Under the pieces are notes generated by a model. That model was not told where the DNA came from. It searched no databases and saw only the letters and a program-made list of their open reading frames with translations. A program made the position numbers and the translations under genes. Below are positions 1-11,024 of a stretch of DNA of 64,000 bases, piece after piece. The stretch's first letter is position 1. Every line of letters starts with the position of its first letter. This stretch comes from Thiobacillus sp. 63-78 (GTDB lineage Bacteria; Pseudomonadota; Gammaproteobacteria; Burkholderiales; Thiobacillaceae), in contig MKWM01000034.1 of NCBI GenBank assembly GCA_001899765.1, positions 79,248-143,247 on the forward strand. The letters are read 5' to 3'.

Positions 1-192
1 GACAAGGAACAGGATACCAGTACGGCTTACGGCGTACTGCAGGACAAGGAAGTAGACGGCGTCATGCGCAAGAGCATGGTGCGCTCCACTTTCGTCATCG
101 ACAAACAGGGCGTCATCCGTCACGCCCTGTACGGTGTTTCCAGCCGCGGCCACGCGGCGGAAGTACTTCAACTGGTAAGGGAACTCAAGTGA
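1..192 (+). CDS. bcp: Peroxiredoxin of the Bcp/PrxQ type, 3' end only
   Basis: The window opens inside this gene; 63 codons to the TGA at 190-192 are visible. The readable tail has the AhpC/TSA C-terminal pattern: a YGV...MRKSMVRSTFVID segment followed by a short strand (GVIRHALYGV) and a final helix ending VRELK. Family members are thiol peroxidases that reduce hydroperoxides using thioredoxin. The catalytic cysteine lies upstream of the window, so activity cannot be judged. Its stop overlaps the GTG start of slyD in a GTGA overlap, which suggests translational coupling. Confidence 0.75.
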   Translation, partial: DKEQDTSTAYGVLQDKEVDGVMRKSMVRSTFVIDKQGVIRHALYGVSSRGHAAEVLQLVRELK

Positions 193-671
193 ATATTGGC
201 AAGGATACCGTGGTGACCATCACCTACATCGTCAAGGATGTGGACGACAAACTGCTGGAAGAGAGCGATGAGCCGGTCAGTTATCTGCATGGTGGCTACG
301 ACAACATCTTCCCGCTGGTGGAGCAGGCACTGGAAGGCAAGGCGGCAGGCGACAGCGTCGCCCTCAAACTGCAGCCCGCCGATGCCTTCGGCGAATTCGA
401 GGAAGATCTGGTGCGGCTGGAACCACGTGAATCGTTTCCCGCCGACATCGAAGTGGGCATGCAGTTCGTCGGCTCGCCCGTCGACGGCAGTGAGGAATTG
501 CTCTATACCGTGACCGATGTCGCCGAAGACAAGGTGGTGGTCGACGGCAATCACCCCTATGCGGGCCAGGCAGTCTATTTCCAGTGCGTCGTGGCGGACG
601 TGCGTGCGGCGACGGCGGACGAGGTGGCCCATCGTCACGCGCATGGCGCGCACGGCCATCACCATCATTAA
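189..671 (+). CDS. slyD: FKBP-type peptidyl-prolyl isomerase, SlyD-like
   Basis: The product of 160 residues is a cytoplasmic prolyl isomerase/chaperone of the SlyD type. An FKBP half domain covers about residues 1-70 with the PVSYLHGG and AFGEFEEDLV segments; the insert-in-flap chaperone domain follows (FPADIEVGMQF). The tail is histidine-rich (HRHAHGAHGHHHH), the region that binds nickel in E. coli SlyD. The GTG at 189 is chosen because it overlaps the preceding stop and starts the expected MNIGKDTVV N-terminus. The metal-binding tail is short compared with E. coli SlyD. Confidence 0.9.
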   Translation: MNIGKDTVVTITYIVKDVDDKLLEESDEPVSYLHGGYDNIFPLVEQALEGKAAGDSVALKLQPADAFGEFEEDLVRLEPRESFPADIEVGMQFVGSPVDGSEELLYTVTDVAEDKVVVDGNHPYAGQAVYFQCVVADVRAATADEVAHRHAHGAHGHHHH

Positions 672-759
672 GCCGCAGGGTGCCCAATTGGGTGGCCAAG
701 GGCAGCGGACTGCTAAAATACCCGGCTGTTTTTTTGCGACAGTCTGATAAAGATCACCG

Positions 760-1728
760 ATGAAAACCACTTTCCTCGATTTCGAGCAGCCGATCGCGGA
801 GCTCGAAGCCAAGATCGAAGAACTGCGCTTTGTGCAGGACGACTCCGCGCTGGATATTTCGGAAGAAATCCGCCGCCTGCAGAAGAAGAGCCAGACGCTG
901 ACCCGGGATATCTATGCCAAGCTCAATGCCTGGCAGGTATCGCAGGTGGCGCGTCATCCCCAGCGTCCGTATACGCTCGACTACGTGCAGGGGCTGTTTA
1001 CCGATTTCGTCGAACTGCACGGCGACCGCGCCTATGCGGACGATGCCGCGATCGTCGGCGGCATGGCCCGCTTCAATGGCGAACCGGTCATGGTGATCGG
1101 CCACCAGAAGGGCCGCGACACCAAGGAAAAGATCTACCGGAACTTCGGCATGCCGCGCCCGGAAGGCTATCGCAAGGCCCTGCGGCTGATGCGTCTCGCC
1201 GAGAAATTCTCGCTGCCGATCTTCACCTTCATCGACACGCCCGGCGCCTACCCCGGCATCGGGGCCGAGGAGCGCGGACAGTCCGAAGCGATTGCGCGCA
1301 ACCTGTACGCGATGGCTGAACTGAGGACGCCGATCGTCTGCACCATCGTCGGCGAAGGCGGCTCGGGCGGCGCATTGGCAATCGGCGTCGGCGACCGCAT
1401 GATGATCCTGCAGTATTCCACCTATTCGGTGATCTCGCCCGAAGGCTGTGCGTCGATTTTGTGGAAGAGTGCCGACAAAGCCTCGGTCGCGGCCGAAACC
1501 CTGGGCATCACCGCCAGCCGTCTGAAAGCCAACGGACTGGTCGACCGTATTGTCGATGAACCACTCGGCGGCGCGCAGCGCGACTGGGACGCCATGTTCC
1601 AGGCAATGCGCCGCGCGCTGACCGATGCGCTCGCAGAATTGCGCAAACAGGCGCTCGACGCCTTGTTGGAGATGCGTTACCAGCGGTTGCGGGCGTATGG
1701 CAGCTTCAAGGAAACTCCCGTCAAATAA
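760..1728 (+). CDS. accA: Acetyl-CoA carboxylase carboxyltransferase subunit alpha
   Basis: The 322-residue product matches the usual length (E. coli 319). With AccD it forms the carboxyltransferase that moves CO2 from biotinylated AccB to acetyl-CoA, the first step of fatty-acid synthesis. The N-terminus [19 protein letters not shown] is typical, as are the crotonase-fold segments [18 protein letters not shown] and [16 protein letters not shown] that form the oxyanion hole, and [14 protein letters not shown]. The tilS start lies inside its last codons. As is usual in betaproteobacteria, accD is not adjacent. Confidence 0.97.
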   Translation: MKTTFLDFEQPIAELEAKIEELRFVQDDSALDISEEIRRLQKKSQTLTRDIYAKLNAWQVSQVARHPQRPYTLDYVQGLFTDFVELHGDRAYADDAAIVGGMARFNGEPVMVIGHQKGRDTKEKIYRNFGMPRPEGYRKALRLMRLAEKFSLPIFTFIDTPGAYPGIGAEERGQSEAIARNLYAMAELRTPIVCTIVGEGGSGGALAIGVGDRMMILQYSTYSVISPEGCASILWKSADKASVAAETLGITASRLKANGLVDRIVDEPLGGAQRDWDAMFQAMRRALTDALAELRKQALDALLEMRYQRLRAYGSFKETPVK

Positions 1729-3040
1729 GGCGATTGTCGCTGCCGTGGCCGGCGCACTCGCTCGCCACGTTCCTCCGCATGCACGGCTGACGCTGGCCCT
1801 GTCGGGTGGGCTGGATTCGGTGGTCCTGCTGCACGCCTTGCTGGCGCTGCGCGATCAATACCCGTTCAGCTTGCAGGCGGTGCATGTCCATCACGGCCTG
1901 TCACCGCATGCCGACGATTGGGCCGCTTTCTGCGCGCGCCTGTGTGCGGTTCACGATGTCGAATTGAGCATTCATCGCGTGCGGATTGCGCGCGCCGACC
2001 CGGACGGGATCGAGGCCGCCGCGCGACGCGAGCGTCAGCGCATTTTCGCCGCGCTGGAGGTGGATTTTCTTGTTACGGCGCATCATCAGGACGACCAGGC
2101 CGAAACGCTTCTGCTGCAATTGCTGCGTGGCGCGGGTCCCAAAGGTCTGGCCGCCATGGCCGAGAGCCGGAAGCGGCCCGGCTGGCGAGCGATTCAGCTT
2201 CGACCGCTGCTGAATGTGGCGCGTGCCGACCTGCTGGGTGCGGCGCGGGAACAAGGCGTCGCGTGGGTCGACGACGAAAGCAACCGGGACACCCGGTATC
2301 GCCGCAACGCCCTGCGCCAGCAGGTGATGCCGTTACTGGCGCGGCATTTTCCCGGCGCCGGCCGCACCCTGTCGCGCGCGGCCGCGCTGCAGGCCGATGC
2401 CGCAGAATTGCTGGACGATCTGGCCCGGCTGGATGCGCGGGAGGCCATTGCCGGAGACCGCCTCGACTGTAGCGTGCTGAGCACCCTGTCGATCCCGCGC
2501 GCGCGTAACCTGCTGCGCCACTTCATCGAGCGGCATGGTCAGACCTTGCCCGGCATGCGGCGGCTCGACGAGGCCTTGCATCAACTGCGGGAGGCGCAGG
2601 CGGATGCGCGCGTGCGCGTCAATCTGGGACGGATGGAATTATGGCGTTACCGCGGAGGCGCCTATCTGGTGGCGCCGGGGCCGCACGGGACGGCATCGGT
2701 GCGCTGGCGGGGCGAAGCGGCCATCTGGGTGCCGGCCGCCGGCATCACCGTGCGGATGGAACCGACGCAGGGCGCGGGACTGAGTCAGGCGGCGCTGGCG
2801 GCGGGTGACGTCACGCTCGGCGTGCGCAGGGGGGGCGAGCATCTTCGACCGCATGCGGGGAGTTCCCGGCGCAGCCTGAAGAATCTGCTGCAGGAGTATG
2901 GAGTCCCGCCCTGGCAGCGGGCGCGCTTGCCGCTGATGTGGTGCGATGATCGACTGGTATGGGCGGCGGGAATCGGCTTTGAAGCCGATTTGAGCGCCGC
3001 GCCCGGTGAAGCCGGGGTGCTGCCGCACGTCGAACCCTGA
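1697..3040 (+). CDS. tilS: tRNA(Ile)-lysidine synthetase
   Basis: TilS modifies C34 of tRNA-Ile2 (CAU anticodon) to lysidine with ATP, so the tRNA reads AUA. From the ATG at 1697 the product is 447 residues with the PP-loop motif SGGLDS at residues 36-41, [14 protein letters not shown] and the [17 protein letters not shown] segment. A C-terminal TilS substrate-binding domain follows ([20 protein letters not shown]). The start overlaps the end of accA by 32 nt. An in-frame ATG at 1625 would only add residues from the other frame of accA and is not used. The gene is intact. Confidence 0.93.
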   Translation: MAASRKLPSNKAIVAAVAGALARHVPPHARLTLALSGGLDSVVLLHALLALRDQYPFSLQAVHVHHGLSPHADDWAAFCARLCAVHDVELSIHRVRIARADPDGIEAAARRERQRIFAALEVDFLVTAHHQDDQAETLLLQLLRGAGPKGLAAMAESRKRPGWRAIQLRPLLNVARADLLGAAREQGVAWVDDESNRDTRYRRNALRQQVMPLLARHFPGAGRTLSRAAALQADAAELLDDLARLDAREAIAGDRLDCSVLSTLSIPRARNLLRHFIERHGQTLPGMRRLDEALHQLREAQADARVRVNLGRMELWRYRGGAYLVAPGPHGTASVRWRGEAAIWVPAAGITVRMEPTQGAGLSQAALAAGDVTLGVRRGGEHLRPHAGSSRRSLKNLLQEYGVPPWQRARLPLMWCDDRLVWAAGIGFEADLSAAPGEAGVLPHVEP

Positions 3041-3100
3041 CGGATCAAGGCGTTGCGCGAGTCCTGGCAAGCTATGCGAGCCGCCGCCCGCCGGCCGGAC

Positions 3101-3130
3101 AAGACAGTCCAGGGCGTGCCATGTTATTCT
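3101..3130 (+). promoter_or_regulatory. Possible sigma-70 promoter of ndk-rlmN
   Basis: AAGACA at 3101-3106 and TATTCT at 3125-3130 are separated by 18 nt and resemble -35 and -10 boxes. They lie in the 158-nt gap between tilS and ndk, followed by a strikingly T-rich leader. The match is partial; the assignment rests on position as much as on sequence. Confidence 0.35.
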
Positions 3131-3198
3131 AGCGGGCTGATTTTCCTGGTTTTTTGAACCTTTTTTCTTGTTTTTCCTCTTTTGTCTGGAGCATAGAT

Positions 3199-3627
3199 AT
3201 GGCTGTTCAGCGCACTTTTTCCATTATCAAACCCGATGCCGTCGCCAAGAACGTGATTGGCAAGATCACCAGCCGTTTCGAGAGCAACGGCCTCAAGGTC
3301 GTGGCGTCGAAAATGAAGCATCTGTCGCGCCAGGAAGCCGAAGGTTTCTATGCCGTGCACAAGGACCGTCCTTTCTTCAAGGATCTGGTCGATTTCATGA
3401 TCTCGGGTCCGGTCGTGGTGCAGGTACTGGAAGGCGAAGACGCGATTGCCAAGAACCGCGCGCTGATGGGCGCAACCGATCCGAAGAAAGCCGAAGCGGG
3501 CACCATCCGCGCCGACTTCGCCGCAAGCATCGATGCCAACGCCGTGCACGGCTCCGACGCGCCGGAAACGGCAGCAATCGAGATCGCCTATTTCTTCCCC
3601 GCCAGCGAAGTCTACGCGGGACGTTAA
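3199..3627 (+). CDS. ndk: Nucleoside diphosphate kinase
   Basis: This 142-residue enzyme transfers the gamma phosphate of ATP to nucleoside diphosphates through a phosphohistidine. The N-terminus [14 protein letters not shown] and the active-site segment [12 protein letters not shown] are present; the nucleophile falls at His117, as in E. coli. The ATG at 3199 follows a TGGAG ribosome-binding site. A longer reading from 3154 adds residues not found in the family. It is followed after 9 nt by rlmN and is probably cotranscribed with it. Confidence 0.97.
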   Translation: MAVQRTFSIIKPDAVAKNVIGKITSRFESNGLKVVASKMKHLSRQEAEGFYAVHKDRPFFKDLVDFMISGPVVVQVLEGEDAIAKNRALMGATDPKKAEAGTIRADFAASIDANAVHGSDAPETAAIEIAYFFPASEVYAGR

Positions 3628-3636
3628 GCCCGACGC

Positions 3637-4740
3637 ATGCCGCAGAACCTGCTCGATTTCGATCTGGAAGGACTGACCGCCTGGTTCACCGAACTCGGCG
3701 AAAAGCCGTTTCGCGCCAGGCAGGTGTTCCACTGGATCCACCAGTCCGGGGTGACCGATTTCGCGCAGATGACCGACATTGCCAGAAGCCTGCGCGAGAC
3801 ATTGCCGCAGCGGGCGGTGGTGCAGGCACCCGCGATCAGCTTCGCGCACACGTCTGCGGACGGCACGCGCAAGTGGCTGTTCGACGTCGGTGTCGCCAAC
3901 GGCATCGAAACGGTTTTCATCCCGGAAGACGATCGCGGCACGCTGTGTGTGTCGTCGCAGGTGGGCTGCGCGCTGGAGTGCACCTTCTGCTCGACCGGGC
4001 GGCAGGGCTTCAACCGCAACCTGACGGTGGCCGAAATCATCGGTCAGTTGTGGGTGGCGCAGCACAGCCTGAAAACCGAACCCAATCGCACGACCGGAGA
4101 GATTGCCGATCGCCCGGTGAGCAACGTGGTCATGATGGGCATGGGCGAGCCGCTGGCGAATTTCGAGAACGTGGTGACCGCGCTCGGCATCATGCTCGAC
4201 GATCACGCCTACGGCCTCTCGCGGCGGCGGGTGACGGTGTCGACCTCCGGCCTGGTGCCGGCGATGGACCGCCTCGCGGAACGTTGCCCGGTCGCTTTGG
4301 CGGTGAGCCTGCACGCGCCCAACGACGCGCTGCGCGACCAGATCGTGCCGATCAACAGGAAATATCCGCTGGCCGAACTGATGGCCGCCTGCCGGCGCTA
4401 TCTGGTGCATGCCCCGCGCGATTTCATCACTTTTGAATATGTGATGCTGGCCGGCGTCAATGACCAGCCCGAGCACGCGCGCCAGCTGATCGGGCTGACG
4501 CGCGACGTGCCGTGCAAGTTCAATCTCATTCCCTTCAATCCGTTCCCCGAATCGGGTTACGAAAAGCCCCGTGCGGAACCCATGCGGGTGTTCCGCCAGA
4601 TCCTGCAGGATGCGGGCTACGTGGTGACCACGCGCAAGACGCGCGGCGACGATATTGATGCGGCCTGCGGACAACTTGCGGGGAAAGTGGCTGACAAGAG
4701 CGGGCGTGTGATGAAACGGATGCGTAAGGAGGCAGCGTGA
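3637..4740 (+). CDS. rlmN: 23S rRNA (A2503-C2)/tRNA (A37-C2) methyltransferase RlmN
   Basis: RlmN is a radical-SAM enzyme that methylates C2 of A2503 in 23S rRNA and of A37 in some tRNAs. The product is 367 residues. The cluster-binding motif [11 protein letters not shown] (C-x3-C-x2-C) is visible, as are [17 protein letters not shown] and [11 protein letters not shown], which belong to the SAM-binding barrel. The last codons overlap the start of pilW by 4 nt (GTGA). The order ndk-rlmN-pilW-rodZ-ispG-hisS is conserved in beta- and gammaproteobacteria and supports the call. Confidence 0.97.
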   Translation: MPQNLLDFDLEGLTAWFTELGEKPFRARQVFHWIHQSGVTDFAQMTDIARSLRETLPQRAVVQAPAISFAHTSADGTRKWLFDVGVANGIETVFIPEDDRGTLCVSSQVGCALECTFCSTGRQGFNRNLTVAEIIGQLWVAQHSLKTEPNRTTGEIADRPVSNVVMMGMGEPLANFENVVTALGIMLDDHAYGLSRRRVTVSTSGLVPAMDRLAERCPVALAVSLHAPNDALRDQIVPINRKYPLAELMAACRRYLVHAPRDFITFEYVMLAGVNDQPEHARQLIGLTRDVPCKFNLIPFNPFPESGYEKPRAEPMRVFRQILQDAGYVVTTRKTRGDDIDAACGQLAGKVADKSGRVMKRMRKEAA

Positions 4741-5513
4741 AGAAAGGCTTGAGCGTACTGATTGCGGCGGCATTGCTGGCAGGTTGCGCGGCGCAGCCGA
4801 TGGGCGAAGGCGGCGGTGTGGCGGTCAGCGAGGCCGACAGCCAGAGCCGCGAGCGTGCCCGGGCATTCACGGAGCTGGCCGACGCCTATGTCGCGCGTTC
4901 CCAGTACAAGGTTGCGCTCGACGAACTGCGCAAGGCGATCACCGCCGACAGTCGCTATGGCCCGGCCTACAACGTCTACGGCATGATCTACATGGATCTG
5001 GCCGAAGACACGCTGGCCGAGGACAACTTCCGCCGCGCGATCGAGCTTGATCGCAACGATTCGAATGCGCGCAACAACTACGGCTGGTTTCTTTGCACCC
5101 GTGGCCGCTATGACGAAGGCCTGGCGCAATTCAGCGCCGCCATTCGCAATCCCTTATACGGGCAACCTGAGCTGGCCATGACCAATGCCGGTTTATGCGC
5201 GGAAAAGAAGGGCGATCTCGCGCTGGCCGAGGCCAATCTGGGCAAGGCGCTCAAACTGCAGCCCGATAATCCCAACTCGACCCTCAAACTGGCCGGATTG
5301 CATTTCCGCCAGGGACGTCTGCCGGAGGCGCAGCGTCTGCTGGAGCGCCATGACGAGCTGGCAGCGCCCACCGCCGAAAGCCTGTGGCTGGGCGTGCGGC
5401 TGGAACGCCGGCTGGGTGACCGTGCGCGGGAGGCGGCCTATGCCCTGCAACTGCGCAAACGTTTCCCCGATTCGGACGAGACGCGGCAACTGCTGGCGGG
5501 ACATTTCGAGTGA
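4737..5513 (+). CDS. pilW: Type IV pilus biogenesis/stability lipoprotein PilW (PilF)
   Basis: A 258-residue outer-membrane lipoprotein with a lipobox near the N-terminus ([10 protein letters not shown]). The rest consists of TPR helices, for example [19 protein letters not shown] and [20 protein letters not shown]. PilW/PilF pilotins help the secretin PilQ assemble and stabilise pilus fibres. It overlaps rlmN upstream and rodZ downstream, each by 4 nt, so the three are probably translated from one message. The neighbouring genes are the standard ones for this family. No pilus structural gene lies in the window. Confidence 0.9.
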   Translation: MKKGLSVLIAAALLAGCAAQPMGEGGGVAVSEADSQSRERARAFTELADAYVARSQYKVALDELRKAITADSRYGPAYNVYGMIYMDLAEDTLAEDNFRRAIELDRNDSNARNNYGWFLCTRGRYDEGLAQFSAAIRNPLYGQPELAMTNAGLCAEKKGDLALAEANLGKALKLQPDNPNSTLKLAGLHFRQGRLPEAQRLLERHDELAAPTAESLWLGVRLERRLGDRAREAAYALQLRKRFPDSDETRQLLAGHFE

Positions 5514-6343
5514 GCGGGAGCGGACAGGCATCGGTTGGGCAGATGCTGCGTGACGCGCGCGAAGCGCAGAACGTCACGCTGGAGGATGCCGCCCAGCGTT
5601 TGCGACTGATGCATCGTCAGGTCAAGGCGATGGAACAGGATGATTTCGAGAGCCTGGGTCAGCCTGTGTTTGCGCGCGGATTCGTGCGGAACTATGCGCG
5701 TCTGCTGGGGCTTGCCCCCGAATCGCTGCTGTCGCGCATGGACGGCGCACCCGCCGAGCCGGCTACGGTTGCGCTGGCCGAGGCGTCCCCGCCTCATTCA
5801 TGGTTGACTTCGCCGTGGCTGATTCTGTCCCTGGTCGGCTTGCTGCTGGTGGTGGCGGTACCGGTCGCGCTATATGTATGGCTCAATAGCGGCGGCGAGG
5901 AAGGCGCCAGCGCGCAGGCGCCATCCGTGATGCCATTGCCTCCTCCGTCGCCCGCTGCGGCGGCAGCGCCGGTGACGCCGCCGGTCGCCGCCTCGCTGGC
6001 GCCCCCTTCGGCTGTTGTGCCGCCTGCGGCGTCCGAAGCGGGCGTTGCGTCTCCGCCCGCGGCAAACGTACCTGCGACGACCGAACCGGCGGCAGATGCC
6101 GAGGGCAGCGTACTGCATCTCGAATTCGGCGACACGTCCTGGACCGAAATCAAGGATGCCGGCGGCCGCATGCTGCTGCGCCAGCTCAATCCCGCAGGCA
6201 GCAGCGCGGATGTCCGCGGCCAGCCGCCCTTCGATGTGGTGATTGGCAACGCCTCGCAAGTGCAGGTGACCTACAACGGCCGCCCCATCGATCTGAAGCC
6301 GTTCACCGACACGACCGTCGCCCGCTTCACGCTTGAAGAATAG
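5510..6343 (+). CDS. rodZ: RodZ-like cytoskeletal membrane protein (HTH plus DUF4115)
   Basis: A GTG start overlapping the pilW stop gives 277 residues. The N-terminal helix-turn-helix ([20 protein letters not shown]) binds MreB in characterised RodZ. A single transmembrane helix follows at about 103-125 ([20 protein letters not shown]), then a long Pro/Ala-rich periplasmic linker and the C-terminal DUF4115 beta domain ([18 protein letters not shown]). This is the standard RodZ layout; it controls rod shape together with MreBCD. The linker is low-complexity and would vary between strains. Confidence 0.92.
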   Translation: MSGSGQASVGQMLRDAREAQNVTLEDAAQRLRLMHRQVKAMEQDDFESLGQPVFARGFVRNYARLLGLAPESLLSRMDGAPAEPATVALAEASPPHSWLTSPWLILSLVGLLLVVAVPVALYVWLNSGGEEGASAQAPSVMPLPPPSPAAAAAPVTPPVAASLAPPSAVVPPAASEAGVASPPAANVPATTEPAADAEGSVLHLEFGDTSWTEIKDAGGRMLLRQLNPAGSSADVRGQPPFDVVIGNASQVQVTYNGRPIDLKPFTDTTVARFTLEE

Positions 6344-6359
6344 CCACACTGGAAGAATG

Positions 6360-7583
6360 ATGTCGCAAATTGTCCGTCGTCTCACCCGTCAGGTACAGGT
6401 TGGTTCCGTACTGGTAGGAGGGGATGCGCCCGTGGTGGTGCAGTCGATGACCAACACCGACACGGTCGATGTCACGGCCACCGTGCGCCAGGTGCAGGCG
6501 CTCGCCGAGGCCGGCTCGGAACTGGTGCGGCTCACCGTCAACACCCTGGAGGCCGCCGCCGCGGTGCCGCGCATCCGTGAGCGGCTCGACGTGCTGGGCT
6601 GCCGCGTGCCGCTGATCGGCGACTTCCACTTCAACGGCCACAAGCTCTTGACCCAGGTGCCGGAATGCGCGCAGGCGCTGGCGAAACTGCGCATCAATCC
6701 GGGCAACATCGGACGCGGCAACAAGCGCGACGAACAGTTCGCCACCCTGATCGAAACGGCATGCCGCTACGACAGGCCGGTGCGCATCGGCGTCAACTGG
6801 GGCAGCCTCGACCAGGCGCTGGCGGCGCGCATGATGGACGACAACGCGCGTCTGGCGCGCCCGGAAGACGCCGACGTGGTGATGCGCCGCGCGATGGTGG
6901 CGTCCGCGCTGGAATCGGCGAAGAAGGCCGAAGAGCTGGGCCTCGGCGGTGACAGGATCATCCTGTCGTGCAAGATGAGCCGGGTGCAGGATCTGATTTT
7001 CGTATACCGCGATCTCGCTGCGCAGTGCGACTATCCGCTGCATCTCGGGCTGACCGAGGCCGGCATGGGCTCGAAGGGCATCGTCGCCTCGACCGCCGCC
7101 TTGTCCGTGCTGCTGCAGGAAGGCATCGGCGACACGATACGGATATCCCTGACGCCCGAGCCGGGCGGTGAACGTACCCGTGAAGTCCGCGTCGGCCAGG
7201 AAATCCTGCAGGCGCTCGGCCTGCGCGCCTTCACCCCGCAGGTCACCGCCTGCCCCGGCTGCGGCCGCACCACCTCGACCGTGTTCCAGGAACTGGCGCA
7301 GGACATTGAAACCTACCTGCGCACGCAGATGCCGCTCTGGCGCAGCCAGTATCCCGGCGTCGAATCCATGCAGGTCGCGGTGATGGGCTGCGTGGTCAAC
7401 GGCCCCGGCGAATCCCGGCACGCCAACATCGGCATCTCGCTGCCCGGCACCGGCGAAGTGCCGGTGGCGCCGGTATACGTCGACGGCGAAAAGACCGTGA
7501 CGCTGAAGGGTGAGCGCATCGCCGCGGACTTCCAGGCGATCGTCGAGGACTATGTGTGCAGACGTTATGGCGCTGGCAAATAA
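6360..7583 (+). CDS. ispG: 4-hydroxy-3-methylbut-2-en-1-yl diphosphate synthase IspG
   Basis: IspG converts methylerythritol cyclodiphosphate to HMBPP in the MEP isoprenoid pathway and needs a [4Fe-4S] cluster. Visible are the TIM-barrel start [11 protein letters not shown], the cluster cysteines in [11 protein letters not shown] and the last ligand in [10 protein letters not shown]. The ATG at 6360 gives 407 residues and lies 4 nt after GGAAG (6351-6355). A second ATG at 6357 and a TTG at 6333 are in frame. It lies 16 nt after rodZ. The operon-like run is interrupted after it by a palindromic repeat. Confidence 0.96.
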   Translation: MSQIVRRLTRQVQVGSVLVGGDAPVVVQSMTNTDTVDVTATVRQVQALAEAGSELVRLTVNTLEAAAAVPRIRERLDVLGCRVPLIGDFHFNGHKLLTQVPECAQALAKLRINPGNIGRGNKRDEQFATLIETACRYDRPVRIGVNWGSLDQALAARMMDDNARLARPEDADVVMRRAMVASALESAKKAEELGLGGDRIILSCKMSRVQDLIFVYRDLAAQCDYPLHLGLTEAGMGSKGIVASTAALSVLLQEGIGDTIRISLTPEPGGERTREVRVGQEILQALGLRAFTPQVTACPGCGRTTSTVFQELAQDIETYLRTQMPLWRSQYPGVESMQVAVMGCVVNGPGESRHANIGISLPGTGEVPVAPVYVDGEKTVTLKGERIAADFQAIVEDYVCRRYGAGK

Positions 7584-7591
7584 AACCATTA

Positions 7592-7675
7592 ACCACAGAG
7601 GCGCAGAGACACAGAGAAAAGCTTTTTCAGGGACGGCATGGTTGGTTTTTCTCGGTGTCTCTGTGCCTCTGTGGT
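7592..7675. repeat. REP-like palindromic intergenic repeat
   Basis: Two 29-nt arms (7592-7620 and 7647-7675) are inverted copies with two mismatches, built on the CCACAGAGGCGCAGAGACAC motif and separated by 26 nt. This motif is a common intergenic palindrome in proteobacterial genomes and often produces false ORFs in annotation. Here it sits between ispG and hisS, ending 12 nt before the hisS ATG, and could fold into a long RNA hairpin that affects hisS translation or transcript stability. Confidence 0.85.
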
Positions 7676-7687
7676 GAGATTTTTTAG

Positions 7688-8965
<1,278 letters not shown>

Positions 8966-8968
8966 CGC

Positions 8969-9610
8969 ATGGCAACCTACGATCTCGACGAGCAGGAACG
9001 GATGGACGAACTGAAGGCCTGGTGGAAACGCTGGGGCAGCCTAGTGATGGTCGGTCTGGCCGTGGCGATCGCAGCGGCGGCAGGCTGGCGCTACTGGCAG
9101 AACCACACGGTGACACAAAGCCTGGAAGCGGCGGTCTTGTACGAGAAGCTCACGCAGTCGTTGGTGACGAACGATACCAAGGATGCGCGCGAGGCGGGCT
9201 CGATGCTGATCGAGCAGTACAAGGGCACGGCCTATGCGCCCCGCGCCGCCCTGCTGCTGGCCAAGCTCAATGCCAAGAACAAGGATCTGAAAAGTGCGCA
9301 GAGCCAGCTGGAATGGGTCCTGGCCAACAGCAAGGAGCCCGCAATCAAGGATCTGGCCCGCCTGCATCTGGCGGGCGTGCAGCTCGACCAGAAACAATAC
9401 GATGCGGCGCTGAAAACCCTGGCGGGCTCGCATAGCGATGCATTTGCCTTTCGTTTCGAGGATCTGCGGGGCGATGTGCTGATGGCCCAGGATAAAAAAG
9501 ACGCCGCGCGCGCAGCGTATCAGGCCGCATTCGGAAAAATGGGGCAGGACAATCCCTATCGCAGCATCGTCGAACTGAAACTCGATGCACTGGGAGGGGA
9601 AACCAAGTGA
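8969..9610 (+). CDS. yfgM: YfgM/AncA-like membrane-anchored TPR protein
   Basis: A 213-residue protein with a short cytoplasmic start (YDLDEQERMDELKAWWKRWG), one transmembrane helix at about 27-45 and a periplasmic TPR domain. E. coli YfgM associates with the SecYEG translocon and the chaperone PpiD. Its place between hisS and bamB is the conserved context. The bamB GTG overlaps its stop. Function is known only from the family. Confidence 0.88.
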   Translation: MATYDLDEQERMDELKAWWKRWGSLVMVGLAVAIAAAAGWRYWQNHTVTQSLEAAVLYEKLTQSLVTNDTKDAREAGSMLIEQYKGTAYAPRAALLLAKLNAKNKDLKSAQSQLEWVLANSKEPAIKDLARLHLAGVQLDQKQYDAALKTLAGSHSDAFAFRFEDLRGDVLMAQDKKDAARAAYQAAFGKMGQDNPYRSIVELKLDALGGETK

Positions 9611-10746
9611 AGATGCGCATGATGGTCGTCAGCCTGGCGCTGGCCGTGTCGGGGTGCAGCACGATAGGCGGCTGGTTCAGCCACGGTCCGGCCAAGGCCA
9701 AGCCCGCGGAATTGGTCGAATTCAAGCCCGCCGCCAGCCTCACCGAAGCCTGGAAAAGCGAGACGGGAGATGCCAGCGCTTACCTGTTTCGTCCTCAAGC
9801 CGAAGGGGACGGCGTGTTTGCTGCGGGCGGCAGCCGGGTGACGCGCATCGCGCTGGCCAATGGCAGCACGGTGTGGAAAACCGACGCTGGCGTCAGTTTG
9901 TCGGCTGGCGCAGGGGTGGGGCAGGGACTGGTGCTCGCCGGCAGCATCAAGGGCGAATTGCTGGCGCTGGATCAGGCGAGCGGCCAGGTGCGCTGGAAAG
10001 TGCCGTTGTCGAGCGAGGTGACCGGTCAGGTGCTGGTCGTGGGGGACAACGTCATCGCCCGTACCGGCGATGGCCGCGTACAGGGCCTGGCCGTGGCGGA
10101 CGGCAGCCGCAAATGGCTGTATACCCGGAATCTGCCGGTATTGAGCCTGCGTGGTTCGGGTGGCATGGCCGTGCGCGACGATGTGCTCTACGCCGGCTTT
10201 CCCGGCGGCAAGCTGGTGGCGCTCAATGCCGCCAACGGCGCACAGTTGTGGGAGGCCACGGTGGCGTTGCCGCGCGGCGCCACCGAACTCGAACGGGTGG
10301 CCGACGTGATGGGCAATCCGGCCGTGGATGAACGCCAGGTGTGTGCGGTCGCCTATCAGGGACGGGTAGCCTGCTTCGACCGTCGCAACGGGGAGTTGTT
10401 GTGGGCACGTGACACCTCCAGCAACACCGGTCTGGCGATGGACGAGCGCAACCTCTACGTCACCGACGACAAGGATGCCGTGACGGCCTACGATAAGACC
10501 AGCGGTCGCGCCGGCTGGCGCCAGGATAAACTGGCGCACCGCACAGTGACCGCGCCGCTGGCGCTGGGTGCCTGGGTCGTGGTGGCCGATGGCGAAGGAT
10601 ACGTCCATGTGCTGTCGAGCGAGGATGGCAGCTTCGTGGCACGGGCGAGAGTCGACAGCGGCGTGCATTCGGCGCCCGCCGACATCGGCCCGGGTTTCGC
10701 GGTGGAGACGATCAAGGGCAATGTCGTTGCATTCCGGCTCAAGTAA
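9607..10746 (+). CDS. bamB: Outer membrane assembly lipoprotein BamB
   Basis: BamB is a lipoprotein of the BAM complex that inserts beta-barrel proteins into the outer membrane. The 379-residue product has a short signal with lipobox (LALAVSGCS). An eight-bladed PQQ-like propeller follows, with repeated segments such as LLALDQASGQVRW and VACFDRRNGELLWARD. The GTG start overlaps the yfgM stop. A strong GC-rich hairpin (10754-10778) follows the stop codon. The window's porin (41395) and secretin (46433) are possible clients. Confidence 0.94.
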   Translation: MKMRMMVVSLALAVSGCSTIGGWFSHGPAKAKPAELVEFKPAASLTEAWKSETGDASAYLFRPQAEGDGVFAAGGSRVTRIALANGSTVWKTDAGVSLSAGAGVGQGLVLAGSIKGELLALDQASGQVRWKVPLSSEVTGQVLVVGDNVIARTGDGRVQGLAVADGSRKWLYTRNLPVLSLRGSGGMAVRDDVLYAGFPGGKLVALNAANGAQLWEATVALPRGATELERVADVMGNPAVDERQVCAVAYQGRVACFDRRNGELLWARDTSSNTGLAMDERNLYVTDDKDAVTAYDKTSGRAGWRQDKLAHRTVTAPLALGAWVVVADGEGYVHVLSSEDGSFVARARVDSGVHSAPADIGPGFAVETIKGNVVAFRLK

Positions 10747-10753
10747 ACAACAC

Positions 10754-10778
10754 GACGCGTCGGCTTGGCCGGCGCGTC
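10754..10778 (+). terminator. GC-rich hairpin after bamB
   Basis: An 11-bp stem (GACGCGTCGGC with GCCGGCGCGTC, one G-T pair) closes a 3-nt TTG loop, 8 nt after the bamB stop. No T-run follows, so it is either a Rho-assisted end or a 3' stabilising structure rather than a classical intrinsic terminator. Confidence 0.45.
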
Positions 10779-10834
10779 AGCAAGGACAATCATCCTGGAA
10801 ACCGCGGTTGACCGCTCAGATTCAGGAATGCTGC

Positions 10835-11023
10835 ATGACTATCGCTACTTCAACCCCCGGTCACGCCCACCCGCAGGGGGCGGCCGCTACGCACCCGCCG
10901 GCACGCCTGGCCACGCGCCTGCCTTTGTCGTTCGTCGTTGCAGGCTCCGGCCTGCTGCCTCCTCACTTCGCGGCAGTCACCTGCCCAGACGCACCCTCGG
11001 GTGCGTCCAACTACGGTTTCTAG
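10835..11023 (+). CDS. Possible 62-codon leader ORF coupled to der
   Basis: An ATG at 10835, 7 nt after an AGGA sequence, opens a 62-codon frame that ends with TAG at 11021-11023, one base before the der ATG at 11025. The der start has no convincing ribosome-binding site of its own, so coupling through this frame is plausible. The sequence ([20 protein letters not shown]...) matches no family I know and could be chance. It spans the hairpin at 10988-11007. Confidence 0.25.
   Translation: MTIATSTPGHAHPQGAAATHPPARLATRLPLSFVVAGSGLLPPHFAAVTCPDAPSGASNYGF
10988..11007 (+). promoter_or_regulatory. Perfect hairpin just upstream of der
   Basis: GACGCACC and GGTGCGTC form a perfect 8-bp stem with a CTCG tetraloop, 17 nt before the der start. 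There is no T-run. It could block or position ribosomes at der, or be the remnant of a GC-rich terminator. Confidence 0.4.
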
Positions 11024-11024
11024 G

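Noticed and set aside
672..759. Possible promoter between slyD and accA
   Set aside because: TTGGGT and TAAAAT are present but 20 nt apart, so the spacing is poor; not claimed.
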